The notes under the pieces are model-generated. The model had not been told where the DNA came from. It was given only the letters and a program-made list of their open reading frames with translations, and searched no databases. DNA of 64,000 nt, taken from Conexibacter woesei DSM 14684 (lineage in GTDB: Bacteria > Actinomycetota > Thermoleophilia > Solirubrobacterales > Solirubrobacteraceae). Every line of letters starts with the position of its first letter. Within the stretch, counting starts at the first letter, position 1. The stretch spans positions 5,442,001 to 5,506,000 of the forward strand of contig NC_013739.1 of the NCBI RefSeq assembly GCF_000025265.1, read 5' to 3'. The position numbers were made by a program, and so were the translations under genes. Shown in pieces: positions 41,999-52,871 of this stretch.

Positions 41999-43377
41999 GC
42001 GCCGCCGCCATCGTCTCGCGCAACCCCGCCGACCCCGGCGACGAGCTGATCGCCGTGACGGCGGCATCGGTCGCCGACGTCGACCGCGCGCTCGCGCACG
42101 CGGCGGCCGCCCAGCGCGGCTGGGAGCGCGGCGGCGCCGCCGTGCGCGCCGCCGCGCTCGACCGCCTCGCCGCGGCGATCGACGGGCGCGCCGCCGAGCT
42201 GACCGGCCTGATCGTCCGCGAGGTCGGCAAGCCGGTCGCCGAGGCGCGCGGGGAGGTCGCGCGCGCCGCAGCGATCGTGCGCTACCACGCGCAGAGCGCG
42301 CTCGACGCCGAGGGCGAGCTGCTGCCGCCCGCGCCCGGCACCTGGCTGCTGGCCGAGCGCCGCAGCCCGCGCGGCGTCTGCGCGCTGATCACGCCGTGGA
42401 ACTTCCCGCTCGCGATCCCGCTGTGGAAGGCCGCTCCCGCGCTCGCCGCCGGCAACGCGGTCGCGATCAAGGTCGCCGAGGAGGCGAGCGCCTGCGGCGC
42501 CGCACTCGCCGAGCTGTTCGCCGCGGCCCTTCCCGACGGCGTCGCGCAGATCCTCTTCGGCGGCGCCGAGACCGGGACGGCCCTGCTGGAGCACCCCGCG
42601 ACCGCGTGCCTGTCGTTCACGGGCAGCACCGCCGTCGGCAGGAAGCTGATCGCCGCGGGCGGCGAGCGGGCGCTGCCCGTGCAGGCCGAGATGGGCGGCC
42701 AGAACCCGTCGATCGTGCTCGCCGACGCCGACCTCGACGCGGCCGCCGCGACGATCGCCCACGCGGCGATGGGCTACGCCGGCCAGAAGTGCACGGCGAC
42801 CAGCCGCGTGATCGTCGCCGAGCCGGTCCTCGACGCGTTCGCCGAGCGGCTCGTGGCAGCGATCGGCCGGCTGCCCGTCGGCGACCCGGCCGCCGAGGCG
42901 ACCGTCGTCGGGCCGCTGATCGACGACGCCGCGCGCGAGCGCGCGGTCGCCGCCGTCGAGGTCGCGGTCGCACGCGGCGCGGCGCTGCTGTGCGGCGGCG
43001 AGCGGGTCGGCCCCGGCTCGGCGCTGACGCCGGCGCTGCTGCGCCTCGGCGACCCAGCCGACCCGTTCGCGCAGGACGAGGTGTTCGCGCCCGTCGCCTG
43101 CGTGCTCGGCGCCGACGGTCTCGACGCGGCGGTCGAGATCGCCAACGGCGTCCGCCACGGCCTCGCGGCCGCGGTCTTCACGCAGTCGCTCGCAGCGGCG
43201 GCGCGGGCGGTCGACGCGCTCGACGCCGGCATGGTCCGCGTCAACCAGTCGACGGCGGGCGTCGATCTGCACGCCCCGTTCGGCGGCGTCAAGGCGTCGT
43301 CGTTCGGCACGCGCGAGCAGGGGCGCGCGGCGCGCGACTTCTTCACCGTGCGCCGCACCGTCAGCATCGCGCTGTGA
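41995..43377 (+). CDS. NAD(P)-dependent aldehyde dehydrogenase
   Basis: 460 residues from ATG 41995, overlapping the previous stop (ATGA). Aldehyde dehydrogenase landmarks: TPWNFPLA (N136), EMGGQNPSIVLADAD (E232), GYAGQKCTATS (catalytic C266), QDEVFAPV, and PFGGVKASSFGTREQG. It resembles succinate-semialdehyde/alpha-ketoglutarate-semialdehyde dehydrogenases in the GQKC context, but the substrate is not determined. Probably oxidises an aldehyde made by, or with, the U32-like partner. Confidence 0.92.
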   Translation: MSAAAIVSRNPADPGDELIAVTAASVADVDRALAHAAAAQRGWERGGAAVRAAALDRLAAAIDGRAAELTGLIVREVGKPVAEARGEVARAAAIVRYHAQSALDAEGELLPPAPGTWLLAERRSPRGVCALITPWNFPLAIPLWKAAPALAAGNAVAIKVAEEASACGAALAELFAAALPDGVAQILFGGAETGTALLEHPATACLSFTGSTAVGRKLIAAGGERALPVQAEMGGQNPSIVLADADLDAAAATIAHAAMGYAGQKCTATSRVIVAEPVLDAFAERLVAAIGRLPVGDPAAEATVVGPLIDDAARERAVAAVEVAVARGAALLCGGERVGPGSALTPALLRLGDPADPFAQDEVFAPVACVLGADGLDAAVEIANGVRHGLAAAVFTQSLAAAARAVDALDAGMVRVNQSTAGVDLHAPFGGVKASSFGTREQGRAARDFFTVRRTVSIAL

Positions 43378-43393
43378 GATGCGCCGCGCCGCG

Positions 43394-44200
43394 TCAGCCC
43401 GCGGGACGCTCGCCGAGCGTCCGCGCGAGCGCATCGCGCAGGCGCGGCAGCGCCGCCGCCAGCCGCCGCGCGAAGTGCGCAGCGGTGGCGTCGTCGTAGT
43501 CGGCGGCGGGGCCGGAGACCGAGACGCCGACGCGACCGAGCAGCGGCAGGTCCCCGGCGACGGCGACGCAGCGCAGCCCCAGCGCGGCCTCCTCCATGTC
43601 GCGCGCGTAGCCGCGCTCGCGCGTCCGCTCCAGGTCGGCCGCCAGCGCGGCGGCGTCGAGCAGCGTGTGGTCGGTGAAGCGTGGATACGGTCCAGGGCCG
43701 AGGAGCGCGGCGACCTCCTCCCGCGCCAGCCCTGCGAGCAGCGCCTTGCCGAGGCCGCTCGCGTGCGCGGCCGCGCGCTCGCCGACCTCGGTCACGTAGT
43801 GGACCGGTCGCGACGAGCGGACGACGGCGAGGTGCACGACCTCGGGGCCGTGCAGCGACGCGAGGCAGACGGTCTCCTCCAGCTCCTCGCCGACCTCCTC
43901 CAGCACCGGCTGGACGATGTCGGCGAGATGCATGCCGCGCAGGTAGACCTGTCCCAGCTCGAACGTCCGCGGGCCGAGCCGGTAGCTGCCGTCCGCCCGC
44001 CGCAGGAATCCCTCCTGCTCCAGGATCATCGCGAGGCGCACGATCGTCGGCTTCGGGATCTGCAGCCGCTCGTGCAGCTGGGCCGGCGTCAGCACCGGGT
44101 GCCCGTCGTCGAACGCGGACAGGATCGCGAGCCCGCGTGTGAGCGCGCGCGATTGGTAGCCGACGCCTTCCGGGGCGCCGTCGCCGGCGGTTCTGCTCAT
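43394..44200 (-). CDS. IclR-family transcriptional regulator
   Basis: 268 residues from ATG 44200. No ribosome site, but TATCGT lies eight bases upstream on the coding strand, compatible with a leaderless start. Winged helix: RGLAILSAFDDGHPVLTPAQLHERLQIPKPTIVRLAMILEQEGFL. Effector domain: TVCLASLHGPEVVHLAVV, AHASGLGKALLAGL, GYARDMEEAALGLRCVAVA, and VSVSGP. The aminotransferase gene lies just upstream in the same direction (38 bp). The perfect repeat at 45573-45595 before that gene is a candidate binding site. Confidence 0.92.
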   Translation of the reverse strand: MSRTAGDGAPEGVGYQSRALTRGLAILSAFDDGHPVLTPAQLHERLQIPKPTIVRLAMILEQEGFLRRADGSYRLGPRTFELGQVYLRGMHLADIVQPVLEEVGEELEETVCLASLHGPEVVHLAVVRSSRPVHYVTEVGERAAAHASGLGKALLAGLAREEVAALLGPGPYPRFTDHTLLDAAALAADLERTRERGYARDMEEAALGLRCVAVAGDLPLLGRVGVSVSGPAADYDDATAAHFARRLAAALPRLRDALARTLGERPAG

Positions 44201-44238
44201 GGCCGGGGACGATACGGGCCGCGGGCGCGAGGTCGCCG

Positions 44239-45552
44239 TCACCCGCGTCTCGCGAGCGCGCGCGTCACGGCGGCCTCGGTCGCGGTCAGCAGCCGGTCGA
44301 CGTGGGCGTCGGTGTGCGCGTAGGAGACGCAGCTGCGCTTGAGGTTGAGCGGCAGCTCGAAGACGCCCTCGCGCAGCAGCTCCTGGCGGTAGCCGACGAA
44401 CAGCTCGGCGTCGTTGCGCAGCAGGTCGCCGTAGTGGTCGACCGGCCCGTCCTGGAAGTAGGTCACGAAGACCGAGCCGTAGCCGCTCACGACGACCGGC
44501 ACGCCGAGCCGCGCGTAGAGCGCGGTCAGCTCGGAGCGGATCCGCTTGCCGAGCGCGAAGACGTGCTCGTGGACGGGCTCGGAGCGCAGCTTGCGGATGG
44601 TCGCCAGCGCCGCCGCGGCCATCGCGGGGTGGCCGTTGTAGGTGCCGGCGAAGAAGACGCGCCCGCCGGGGTTGGAGGACAGCTCGCCGAGCAGGTCGGC
44701 GCGGCCGCCGAGCGCGGCGACGGGGTAGCCGTTGGCCATCGCCTTGCCGAGCGTCGTCAGGTCCGGCGTGATCTGCTCGATCGTCTGCCAGCCGCCGACC
44801 GCGTGGCGGAAGCCGGTGATCACCTCGTCGAAGACGAGCAGCGCGCCGTGCCGGGTCGCCAGCTCGCGCAGGCCGGCGTGGAAGCCGGGCCGCGGCAGCA
44901 CCGCGCCGATGTTGTGCGGGATCGGCTCGACGATGATCGCGGCGACGTCGTGCTGCTCGAGCGCCGCCTCGACGGATGCGAGGTCGTTGAACTGGCAGAC
45001 GATCGTCGCGTCGAGCACCTCCGGCAGGATCCCGTCGGAGACCGGGTCCTTCTGGCCCAGCTTGTCCGCCGCGGAGATGATGTTCGTCGAGACGGCGTCG
45101 TGCCAGCCGTGGTAGCAGCCCTGGAACTTGATCACGTGCCGCCGGCCGGTGACGGCGCGCGCGAGCCGCAGCGCGTGGAACGTCGCCTCGCTGCCGGTCG
45201 AGGTGAGGATCACCTGCTCGACGGAGGGGATCGCGTCGATGACCTCCTCCGCCAGCTCGACCTCGACCGGCGTCACCGCGACGCCCATCAGGTCGAGGCG
45301 CTTCGAGGTCTCGGCGACGGCGCGGTCGACGTCCGGGTCGTTGTGGCCGAGCAGCGGGGGGCCGAAGGCGGAGTGGAAGTCGACGTACGTACGCCCCTCC
45401 CCGTCGGTGAACGTCGCGCCGTCGGTCGCGGTGACGATCGTCTGCTCCAGGCCGGACACGCGCCGCTGCCCGCTGTTGACGCCACCTGGGATCGCGCGCA
45501 AGGCGCGCGCGGGCAGGTCGGAATCGGTCCTCGTGTGCTCGATGGTCGACAT
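44239..45552 (-). CDS. Class-III aminotransferase, glutamate-1-semialdehyde aminomutase-like
   Basis: 437 residues. PLP-fold landmarks: LTSTGSEATFHALRLAR, FQGCYHGWHDAV, LLVFDEVITGFR (D242), and TTLGKAMANGYPVAALGG with the Schiff-base K270. The GSEAT and GKAMANGYP wording is HemL-like. It is not placed with tetrapyrrole genes but between an IclR regulator and a sulfatase, so a catabolic aminotransferase or aminomutase is more likely than the housekeeping HemL. Preceded by a perfect inverted repeat (45573-45595). Confidence 0.85.
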   Translation of the reverse strand: MSTIEHTRTDSDLPARALRAIPGGVNSGQRRVSGLEQTIVTATDGATFTDGEGRTYVDFHSAFGPPLLGHNDPDVDRAVAETSKRLDLMGVAVTPVEVELAEEVIDAIPSVEQVILTSTGSEATFHALRLARAVTGRRHVIKFQGCYHGWHDAVSTNIISAADKLGQKDPVSDGILPEVLDATIVCQFNDLASVEAALEQHDVAAIIVEPIPHNIGAVLPRPGFHAGLRELATRHGALLVFDEVITGFRHAVGGWQTIEQITPDLTTLGKAMANGYPVAALGGRADLLGELSSNPGGRVFFAGTYNGHPAMAAAALATIRKLRSEPVHEHVFALGKRIRSELTALYARLGVPVVVSGYGSVFVTYFQDGPVDHYGDLLRNDAELFVGYRQELLREGVFELPLNLKRSCVSYAHTDAHVDRLLTATEAAVTRALARRG

Positions 45553-45572
45553 GGGGCTCCGGGGTTCAGGTC

Positions 45573-45595
45573 AACATGAAACGGCGATTCATGTT
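45573..45595. promoter_or_regulatory. Perfect inverted repeat upstream of the aminotransferase
   Basis: AACATGAA (45573-45580), 7 bp, TTCATGTT (45588-45595), starting 21 bases before the ATG at 45552. Size and symmetry fit a dimeric repressor or activator. The downstream IclR gene is the nearest candidate. The sulfatase gene starts 106 bp away on the other side. Confidence 0.6.
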
Positions 45596-45668
45596 TAACG
45601 TAGCCCCCGTCCGGGTCCCCGTCAAGCGCGGCCGCTCAGGCGTGGCGCCGCCGCCCTGTGCCCCATAA

Positions 45669-47324
<1,656 letters not shown>

Positions 47325-47327
47325 GCG

Positions 47328-48308
47328 TCACGTGCGAGCGGGCGCGGGCGCGGCGGCGCCCGCCGCCGCGCCCGCCTGGCGGCGCAGCAGAGCGCGCAGC
47401 GTCGAGCCGTGGCGGTAGCCGACCAGCGGCGCGATCTGGTCGTAGCCGAGGTCGGTGGTGCGGCGCAGGTGGCTGGCGCGCTCGACCCGCAGCCGCGTGA
47501 CGAGGTCGTGCGGGCTGAGGCCCGTCCGCGCGCGGCAGCGGCGCTCCAGCGTGCGGCGGGTGGTGCCGATCGCGGCGGCCGCGTCGTCGATCGTGAGGTC
47601 GCCGTCGAGATGGTCGCGGACCCAGTCCTCGAACTCGGTCACGAGCGTGTCGGCGGCGCCGAGGTGGCCGGCGGCGGCCGCGACGCTGAGCGCCGGGCGC
47701 TCGTCGATCAGCAGGTAGCGGGCGACCGCGTCGGCGAGCTGGGGGCTGGCGCGCGCGACGAGGCTCATGCTGAGATCGATGTGCGCGAACGCCGCCCCGG
47801 CTGTCGTGACCGGCCCGCTGTGGACGACCATCCGCGTCATGTCCAGCGCGACGCGCGGATAGAGCCGCCGGAACTCGCCGGCGAGCCACCAGCACGTCGT
47901 CGCCGCGCGGTCGTCGAGCGCGCCGGCGTCCGCGAGCACGAACGTGCCGGTGCACGCGGCCGCGAGCGCCGGGCGTTCGTCCGCATTCGCCAGCCAGCTG
48001 CGCAGGCGGCGAACGTGCGCGGAGGCGAGCGACGCCGCCAGCGACGCCGGCGTGACGACGCCGAGGCCGGGGACGACGAGCACGTCCAGCGCGGCGAGCG
48101 CGTCGCGGTCGCCGACGACGTGGTCGACCGCCAGCGTGAACCCGCCCGCGGTCGTGACCTTCGCCCTGGTGGCGACGGTTCGCACCTCGATCGGGTCGAT
48201 CGAGCGGTCGACCATCCCGCGCAGCGCCTCCGCCGTGCGCAGGACGTCCAGCAGCGCGGTCAGGCCGGAGTCGAAGCACCCGGGGACGACGGCGAGGCCG
48301 ACACGCAT
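47328..48308 (-). CDS. GlxA-type AraC-family regulator (DJ-1/PfpI domain plus HTH)
   Basis: 326 residues. Residues 1-190 are a DJ-1/PfpI-like domain ([38 protein letters not shown]); the ACTGTF elbow is typical of GlxA/FtrA regulators, which sense ligands rather than act as enzymes. Residues about 225-310 are an AraC DNA-binding domain: [46 protein letters not shown] and [14 protein letters not shown]. Divergent from a metallo-beta-lactamase gene, with direct repeats between them. TACGTT seven bases upstream suggests a leaderless mRNA. Confidence 0.9.
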   Translation of the reverse strand: MRVGLAVVPGCFDSGLTALLDVLRTAEALRGMVDRSIDPIEVRTVATRAKVTTAGGFTLAVDHVVGDRDALAALDVLVVPGLGVVTPASLAASLASAHVRRLRSWLANADERPALAAACTGTFVLADAGALDDRAATTCWWLAGEFRRLYPRVALDMTRMVVHSGPVTTAGAAFAHIDLSMSLVARASPQLADAVARYLLIDERPALSVAAAAGHLGAADTLVTEFEDWVRDHLDGDLTIDDAAAAIGTTRRTLERRCRARTGLSPHDLVTRLRVERASHLRRTTDLGYDQIAPLVGYRHGSTLRALLRRQAGAAAGAAAPAPART

Positions 48309-48317
48309 GTCGCGAAA

Positions 48318-48345
48318 CGTACCGGATGCGTCGCATCTCGTACCG
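48318..48345. promoter_or_regulatory. Direct repeats, candidate AraC-type binding site, between divergent genes
   Basis: CGTACCG occurs at 48318-48324 and again at 48339-48345, exactly 21 bp apart (two helical turns), with GATGC-GTC-GCATC between them. Head-to-tail half-sites at this spacing are typical for AraC-family activators. The left copy overlaps the candidate -10 (TACGTT, 48321-48316) of the regulator; TAGCGT (48356-48361) is the candidate -10 of the metallo-beta-lactamase gene, seven bases before its ATG. Confidence 0.55.
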
Positions 48346-48368
48346 AACCTGGATCTAGCGTGTGCGCC

Positions 48369-49100
48369 ATGAGAGTCGAACAGCTCAACGTCGGCTGGCT
48401 GACCGCGCCCGCCGGGATCTGGCGCCGGGACGACGACGGCGACCGGCAGGTCCGCATCCCCGTCCCGGCCTACCTGATCGAGACGGCCACGGAGCGGATC
48501 CTCGTCGACACGGGCCTGCACCCGGACGCCGCCGCGGACCCCGCGCGCCGCTACGCCGGCGCCGCGGCACTCGGCCTGTTCGGCTTCGAGCAGGACGCGA
48601 GCATCGCCGACCAGCTCGACCTGACGACGCTCACGCAGGTCGTGCTGACGCACCTGCACTTCGACCACGCCGGCGGGCTCGCGCTGCTGCCGCCGTCGGT
48701 CCCGGTCGTCTTGCAGCGCCGCGAGTGGGAGGCGAGCCAGGACGCGGCCGCGATCGCGCGGAACTTCTACCTCCCGGTCGACTACGCCGCACTCGACCGG
48801 CAGCTCGTGCTCGTCGACGGCGACCACGACCTGCTCGGCGACGGGTCGATCGAGCTGCTGCCGACCCCCGGCCACACGCCCGGCCACCAGTCCGTCCGCG
48901 TCGGCGAGCGGCTCGTCCTCGGCGGCGACGTCACCCACTTCGCGACCGGCGTCGACGACCACCGCTTCCCGGTCTTCGCCGACGACTTCGCCGCCCAGGC
49001 CGCGTCCGCCGACCGCCTGCGCGCACTGCGCGACGCCGGCGCCACCGTCCGCCCCGGCCACGACCCAGCCGTGCTCACCCCCGGCCCGGTGGAGGTCTGA
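48369..49100 (+). CDS. Metallo-beta-lactamase-fold hydrolase (lactonase-like)
   Basis: 243 residues from ATG 48369. Metal site [10 protein letters not shown]-type: H95, H97, D99, H100 ([12 protein letters not shown]), [18 protein letters not shown], and a late His in RPGHDPAV. Overall order and length resemble N-acyl-homoserine lactonase-like and related quorum-quenching or detoxifying hydrolases (also PNGM-type). The GDVTH position matches the bridging Asp. The divergent GlxA-type regulator probably controls it. The natural substrate is unknown. Confidence 0.88.
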   Translation: MRVEQLNVGWLTAPAGIWRRDDDGDRQVRIPVPAYLIETATERILVDTGLHPDAAADPARRYAGAAALGLFGFEQDASIADQLDLTTLTQVVLTHLHFDHAGGLALLPPSVPVVLQRREWEASQDAAAIARNFYLPVDYAALDRQLVLVDGDHDLLGDGSIELLPTPGHTPGHQSVRVGERLVLGGDVTHFATGVDDHRFPVFADDFAAQAASADRLRALRDAGATVRPGHDPAVLTPGPVEV

Positions 49101-49113
49101 GCCGGCGGGCGGC

Positions 49114-49644
49114 TCAGCCGAGCTGCCAGACCGCTTCGAGCGGCTCTTCTGGTCCGAGCGCGGACCAGGCCGCACCGGCGGCGCGCAGGCGCTCGCGGGA
49201 GCGGTCGAGCGCGGGGCGCGTGACGCCGTCGGCCCACCAGCGCTCGCCGGCCTGACGGCGCAGCGCGGGCAGGTCGGGCGCCAGCTCGCCGGCGGCGACG
49301 TCGCAGACGAGCCGGGTCAGGATCTCCGCCTGCATGATCTCGTCGCCGGCCTCGTCGATCACCGCGCGGCCCTTCCTGGTCGCGTGCGGCGCGCGGCGCC
49401 CGGCGACCACTCTCGCGTGGCCGAACATGCCGCCGGCGGCGAGCACGCCCCAGACGCCTCTGCGCAGGCCCAGCTCCTGCTCGACGATCAGGTGCGCGAG
49501 GTCGTGCGGCACCTCCGGCGCACGCCCGCCGACCTTGTTGTACGCCCCGCCCTGGAACTCCACCAGCAGGCCGTCGGAGCGGTGCAGCAGCGAGCGGTAG
49601 AAGCGCCGTTCGCCTCTGAAGAACTCGACCCTCACCGATCTCAC
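49114..49644 (-). CDS. Conserved-looking hypothetical protein with HDxxH motif
   Basis: 176 residues from GTG 49644: TATGAT (49656-49651) lies six bases before this codon and would give a leaderless mRNA, which favours it over other in-frame starts (GTG 49686, GTG 49635). The product begins [51 protein letters not shown] (about 50-80) contains HD-x2-H followed by VE, which could be a metal-binding helix, but I know no function. No signal peptide or membrane segment. Divergent from the FdhF-like gene, with only 48 bp between start codons. Confidence 0.65.
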   Translation of the reverse strand: MRSVRVEFFRGERRFYRSLLHRSDGLLVEFQGGAYNKVGGRAPEVPHDLAHLIVEQELGLRRGVWGVLAAGGMFGHARVVAGRRAPHATRKGRAVIDEAGDEIMQAEILTRLVCDVAAGELAPDLPALRRQAGERWWADGVTRPALDRSRERLRAAGAAWSALGPEEPLEAVWQLG

Positions 49645-49692
49645 GGCGCCATCATAGGCACCAGTATTCGATCGCCTGGTATACACGCTGGT

Positions 49693-51993
49693 ATGGCACG
49701 CGACCTGCTCCCGCTCGGCCTCGACGACGAGGCGAGACTCCGCGTCTCACACGGTCCCGAGCACGCCGCCGCGGGCGTCCCGGCGGTCGTCTGGTCGATG
49801 CGGCACTCGCTCAGCCGCATGGGCCCCGTGCGGACCGCGCGCCTGCTCGCGCGCGTCAACCAGAAGTCCGGCTTCGACTGCCCCGGCTGCGCGTGGCCCG
49901 ACCCCGAGCACCGGCACGCCGCCGAGTTCTGCGAGAACGGCGCGAAGGCGGTCGCCGAGGAGGGCACGACGAGACGCGCCGACGCGGCCTTCTTCGCCCG
50001 CCACTCGGTCGCCGACCTGTCCGCGCAGACCGACCACTGGCTCGGGCGCCAGGGGCGGCTGACCGAGCCGATGCTGCTGGCCGACGGCGCGACGCACTAC
50101 GAGCCGATCGGCTGGGACGACGCGTTCGGGATCATCGTCGAGGAGCTGAACGCGCTCGGCTCGCCCGACGAGGCGAACTTCTACACCTCCGGTCGCACGA
50201 GCAACGAGGCGGCGTTCGCCTACCAGCTGCTCGTGCGCGCGTTCGGGACGAACAACCTGCCGGACTGCTCGAACATGTGCCACGAGTCGTCCGGCTCGGC
50301 GCTGACCGAGACGATCGGGATCGGCAAGGGCAGCGTCTCGCTGGAGGACCTGCACGCGGCCGAGCTGATCCTCGTCGTCGGCCAGAACCCCGGCACCAAC
50401 CACCCGCGCATGCTCAGCGCGCTGGAGGAGGCCAAGCGCCGCGGCGCCGTGATCGTCAGCGTCAACCCGCTGCCCGAGGCCGGGCTGATGCGCTTCAAGA
50501 ACCCGCAGCGGCCCAGGGGCGTGCTCGGCCACGGCACCGCGCTGACCGACCGCTTCCTGCAGATCCGCGTCAACGGCGACCTCGCGCTGTTCAAGGCCGT
50601 CAACCGCCGGCTGATCGAGCTGGACCGCGCGCACCCCGGCAGCGTCGTCGACCACGCGTTCGTCGAGCGGCACTGCACCGGCTTCGACGCGCTCGCCGCC
50701 GACCTCGCTCAGCTCGACCCCGCCGACGTCGACGCCGCCACCGGCCTGCCGCGCGAGCAGATCGACGCGCTCGCCGACCTGATCGCGTCCAAGCGGCGGA
50801 TCGTCGCCTGCTGGGCGATGGGCCTGACCCAGCACCGCAACTCGGTCGCGACGATCCGCGAGATCGTCAACACGCTGCTGCTGCGCGGCTCGATCGGCAA
50901 GCCCGGCGCCGGCGTCTGCCCCGTCCGCGGCCACTCCAACGTCCAGGGCGACCGCACGATGGGGATCTACGAGAAGCCCCAGCCGGCGTTCCTCGACGCG
51001 CTGCGCGACACGTTCGGGTTCGAGCCGCCGCGCGAGCACGGCCACGACGTCGTCGACGCGATCCGCGCGATGCGCGACGGTCGCGCACACGTCTTCGTCG
51101 CGATGGGCGGCAACTTCCTCGCCGCCGCTCCCGACACCGCCGCGACGGCCGCCGCGCTGCAGCGCCAGCGGCTGACGGTGCAGGTCTCGACGAAGCTCAA
51201 CCGCTCCCACCTCGTGACCGGCCGGCGCGCGCTGATCCTGCCCGCGCTCGGCCGCACCGAGCGCGACGTGCAGGCCAGCGGCGAGCAGGTCGTCTCGGTC
51301 GAGGACTCGATGTCGGTCGTGCACGCCTCGCGCGGGCGGCTCGCGCCGGCCTCCCCGCAGCTGCGCTCGGAGACCGCGATCGTCTGCGGCCTCGCGCGCC
51401 GCCTGCTCGGCGACCGCCACGCGATCCCGTGGCAGGCGTTCGAGGACGACTACGCGCTGCTGCGCGACCAGATCGCCGCGACGATCCCCGGCTTCGAGCA
51501 GTTCAACGCGCGTCTGGCGCAGCCCGACGGCTTCGTGCTGCCGCACCCGCCGCGCGACGAGCTGCGCTTCGAGACGCCGTCGGGGCGCGCCCACCTGACG
51601 GCCAACTCGCTCGCCGTCCTGCGCGTGCCCGAAGGCCGGCTGCTGCTGCAGACGCTGCGCTCCCACGACCAGTACAACACGACCGTCTACGGCCTCAACG
51701 ACCGCTACCGCGGGATCAGATCGGGCCGTCGCGTCGTGCTCGTGCACGCCGAGGACCTCGCCGCGCTCGGCGTCGCGGACGGCGCGATCGTCGACGTCGT
51801 GAGCGAGTGGGAGGACGGCGTCGAGCGGCGCGTCGAGCGCTTCCGCGCGGTCGCCTACCCGACCGCGCGCGGCTGCGCCGCCGCCTACTACCCGGAGACG
51901 AACCCGCTCGTCCCGCTCGACTCCCAGGCCGAGCGGTCGGGCACCCCGACGTCGAAGTCCGTCGTCGTGCGGCTCGAGGAGCCCCACGCCTGA
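49693..51993 (+). CDS. FdhF/YdeP-family molybdopterin oxidoreductase
   Basis: 766 residues from ATG 49693 (no ribosome site; TATACA seven bases upstream). N-terminal C63-x2-C66 ... C80 (FDCPGCAWPD, AEFCENG) is an iron-sulfur-like cluster motif of this family. The molybdopterin domain follows: YTSGRTSNEAAFAYQLLVRAFGTNNLPDCSNMCHESS (C192, C196), LILVVGQNPGTNHPR, VCPVRGHSNVQGDRTMGI and YNTTVYGLNDRYRGI at the dinucleotide-binding C-terminus. YdeP-like proteins are related to formate dehydrogenase alpha chains and often linked to acid or redox stress; the reaction is unproven. No dedicated redox partner is adjacent. Confidence 0.9.
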   Translation: MARDLLPLGLDDEARLRVSHGPEHAAAGVPAVVWSMRHSLSRMGPVRTARLLARVNQKSGFDCPGCAWPDPEHRHAAEFCENGAKAVAEEGTTRRADAAFFARHSVADLSAQTDHWLGRQGRLTEPMLLADGATHYEPIGWDDAFGIIVEELNALGSPDEANFYTSGRTSNEAAFAYQLLVRAFGTNNLPDCSNMCHESSGSALTETIGIGKGSVSLEDLHAAELILVVGQNPGTNHPRMLSALEEAKRRGAVIVSVNPLPEAGLMRFKNPQRPRGVLGHGTALTDRFLQIRVNGDLALFKAVNRRLIELDRAHPGSVVDHAFVERHCTGFDALAADLAQLDPADVDAATGLPREQIDALADLIASKRRIVACWAMGLTQHRNSVATIREIVNTLLLRGSIGKPGAGVCPVRGHSNVQGDRTMGIYEKPQPAFLDALRDTFGFEPPREHGHDVVDAIRAMRDGRAHVFVAMGGNFLAAAPDTAATAAALQRQRLTVQVSTKLNRSHLVTGRRALILPALGRTERDVQASGEQVVSVEDSMSVVHASRGRLAPASPQLRSETAIVCGLARRLLGDRHAIPWQAFEDDYALLRDQIAATIPGFEQFNARLAQPDGFVLPHPPRDELRFETPSGRAHLTANSLAVLRVPEGRLLLQTLRSHDQYNTTVYGLNDRYRGIRSGRRVVLVHAEDLAALGVADGAIVDVVSEWEDGVERRVERFRAVAYPTARGCAAAYYPETNPLVPLDSQAERSGTPTSKSVVVRLEEPHA

Positions 51994-52028
51994 CCACCAG
52001 CGCCGCGCGCGTGCGAGCGGCGCGTCGT

Positions 52029-52871
52029 TCAGATGCGCCGCAGCTTCTCCGGGTTGCGGATCGCGTCGATGCGCGTGATGCGACCGTCGCTGACGACGAA
52101 CAGGAGCGCCGCGCGTTGACCGTCGCCGCTCGGCAGCACCAGCCCGAGCCGCCCGTTGAGCTCGGTCTCGATCGGCTCCTGCGCCGACTTGCGGCTGAGC
52201 GCCGCCCACGCGCGCGCGACGCGCGAGGAGCCGAACAGCGGCTTGCGCGCGGCGGTCGCGTGCCCGCCGCCGTCCGACGTCCAGACGACGTCGGGGTCGA
52301 GCACCGCGACGAGGTCGCCGAGGTCACCCTCGGTGACCGCCTGCGCGAACGCCCGCACGGCGCGATCGTGCTCGTCGCGCGAGGCCGCGAAGCGCGGGCG
52401 CTCTCTCTGCACGTGGCGGCGGGCGCGCGAGGCGAGCTGCCGCACCGCCTCGGGCGTGCGGCCGACCACCTCGGCGACGTCGCCGAACGGCACGTCGAAC
52501 ACCTCGTGCAGCACGAACGCCGTGCGCTCCGCCGGCGAGAGCTGTTCGAGCACCGTCAGCAGCGCATAGCTGACCGACTCGTCGAGCGTGACGCGGTCCG
52601 CCGGGTCCTCCGAGACGACCGGCTCCGGCAGCCAAGGGCCGACGTACATCTCGCGGCGCGCGCGAGCGGACCGCAGGCGATCGAGCGCGAGGCGGGCGAC
52701 GACCGTCGTCAGCCAGCCGTCGAGGTTCTCGATCGTCTCCGCGTCGACGCGCTCCAGCCGCAGCCACGCCTCCTGGACGACGTCCTCCGCCTCGCCGAGG
52801 TCGCCGAGCTCGCTGTACGCGAGCCGCAGCAGCCGCGGGCGTGCCTGCGCGAAGCGCTCCGCGGCGGTCAT
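52029..52871 (-). CDS. ECF41-type extracytoplasmic-function sigma factor with SnoaL-like C-terminus
   Basis: 280 residues. Sigma region 2: RLLRLAYSELGDLGEAEDVVQEAWLRLERV. The segment DGWLTTVVARLALDRLRSARARREMYVGPWLPEP is highly characteristic of SigJ/ECF41. Region 4: LSPAERTAFVLHEVFDVPFGDVAEVVGRTPEAVRQLASRARRHV. The C-terminal about 100 residues form a SnoaL-like domain with the group motifs DGGGH (usually DGGGK) and NPEKL at the end. In this group the extension modulates activity and no anti-sigma factor is needed. It overlaps by 4 bp the epimerase gene, its usual partner. Confidence 0.93.
   Translation of the reverse strand: MTAAERFAQARPRLLRLAYSELGDLGEAEDVVQEAWLRLERVDAETIENLDGWLTTVVARLALDRLRSARARREMYVGPWLPEPVVSEDPADRVTLDESVSYALLTVLEQLSPAERTAFVLHEVFDVPFGDVAEVVGRTPEAVRQLASRARRHVQRERPRFAASRDEHDRAVRAFAQAVTEGDLGDLVAVLDPDVVWTSDGGGHATAARKPLFGSSRVARAWAALSRKSAQEPIETELNGRLGLVLPSGDGQRAALLFVVSDGRITRIDAIRNPEKLRRI

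Noticed and set aside
44239-45552. hemL for tetrapyrrole biosynthesis
   Set aside because: Sequence is HemL-like, but the neighbours are an IclR regulator and a sulfatase, and no other tetrapyrrole gene is near; a specific symbol is not justified.
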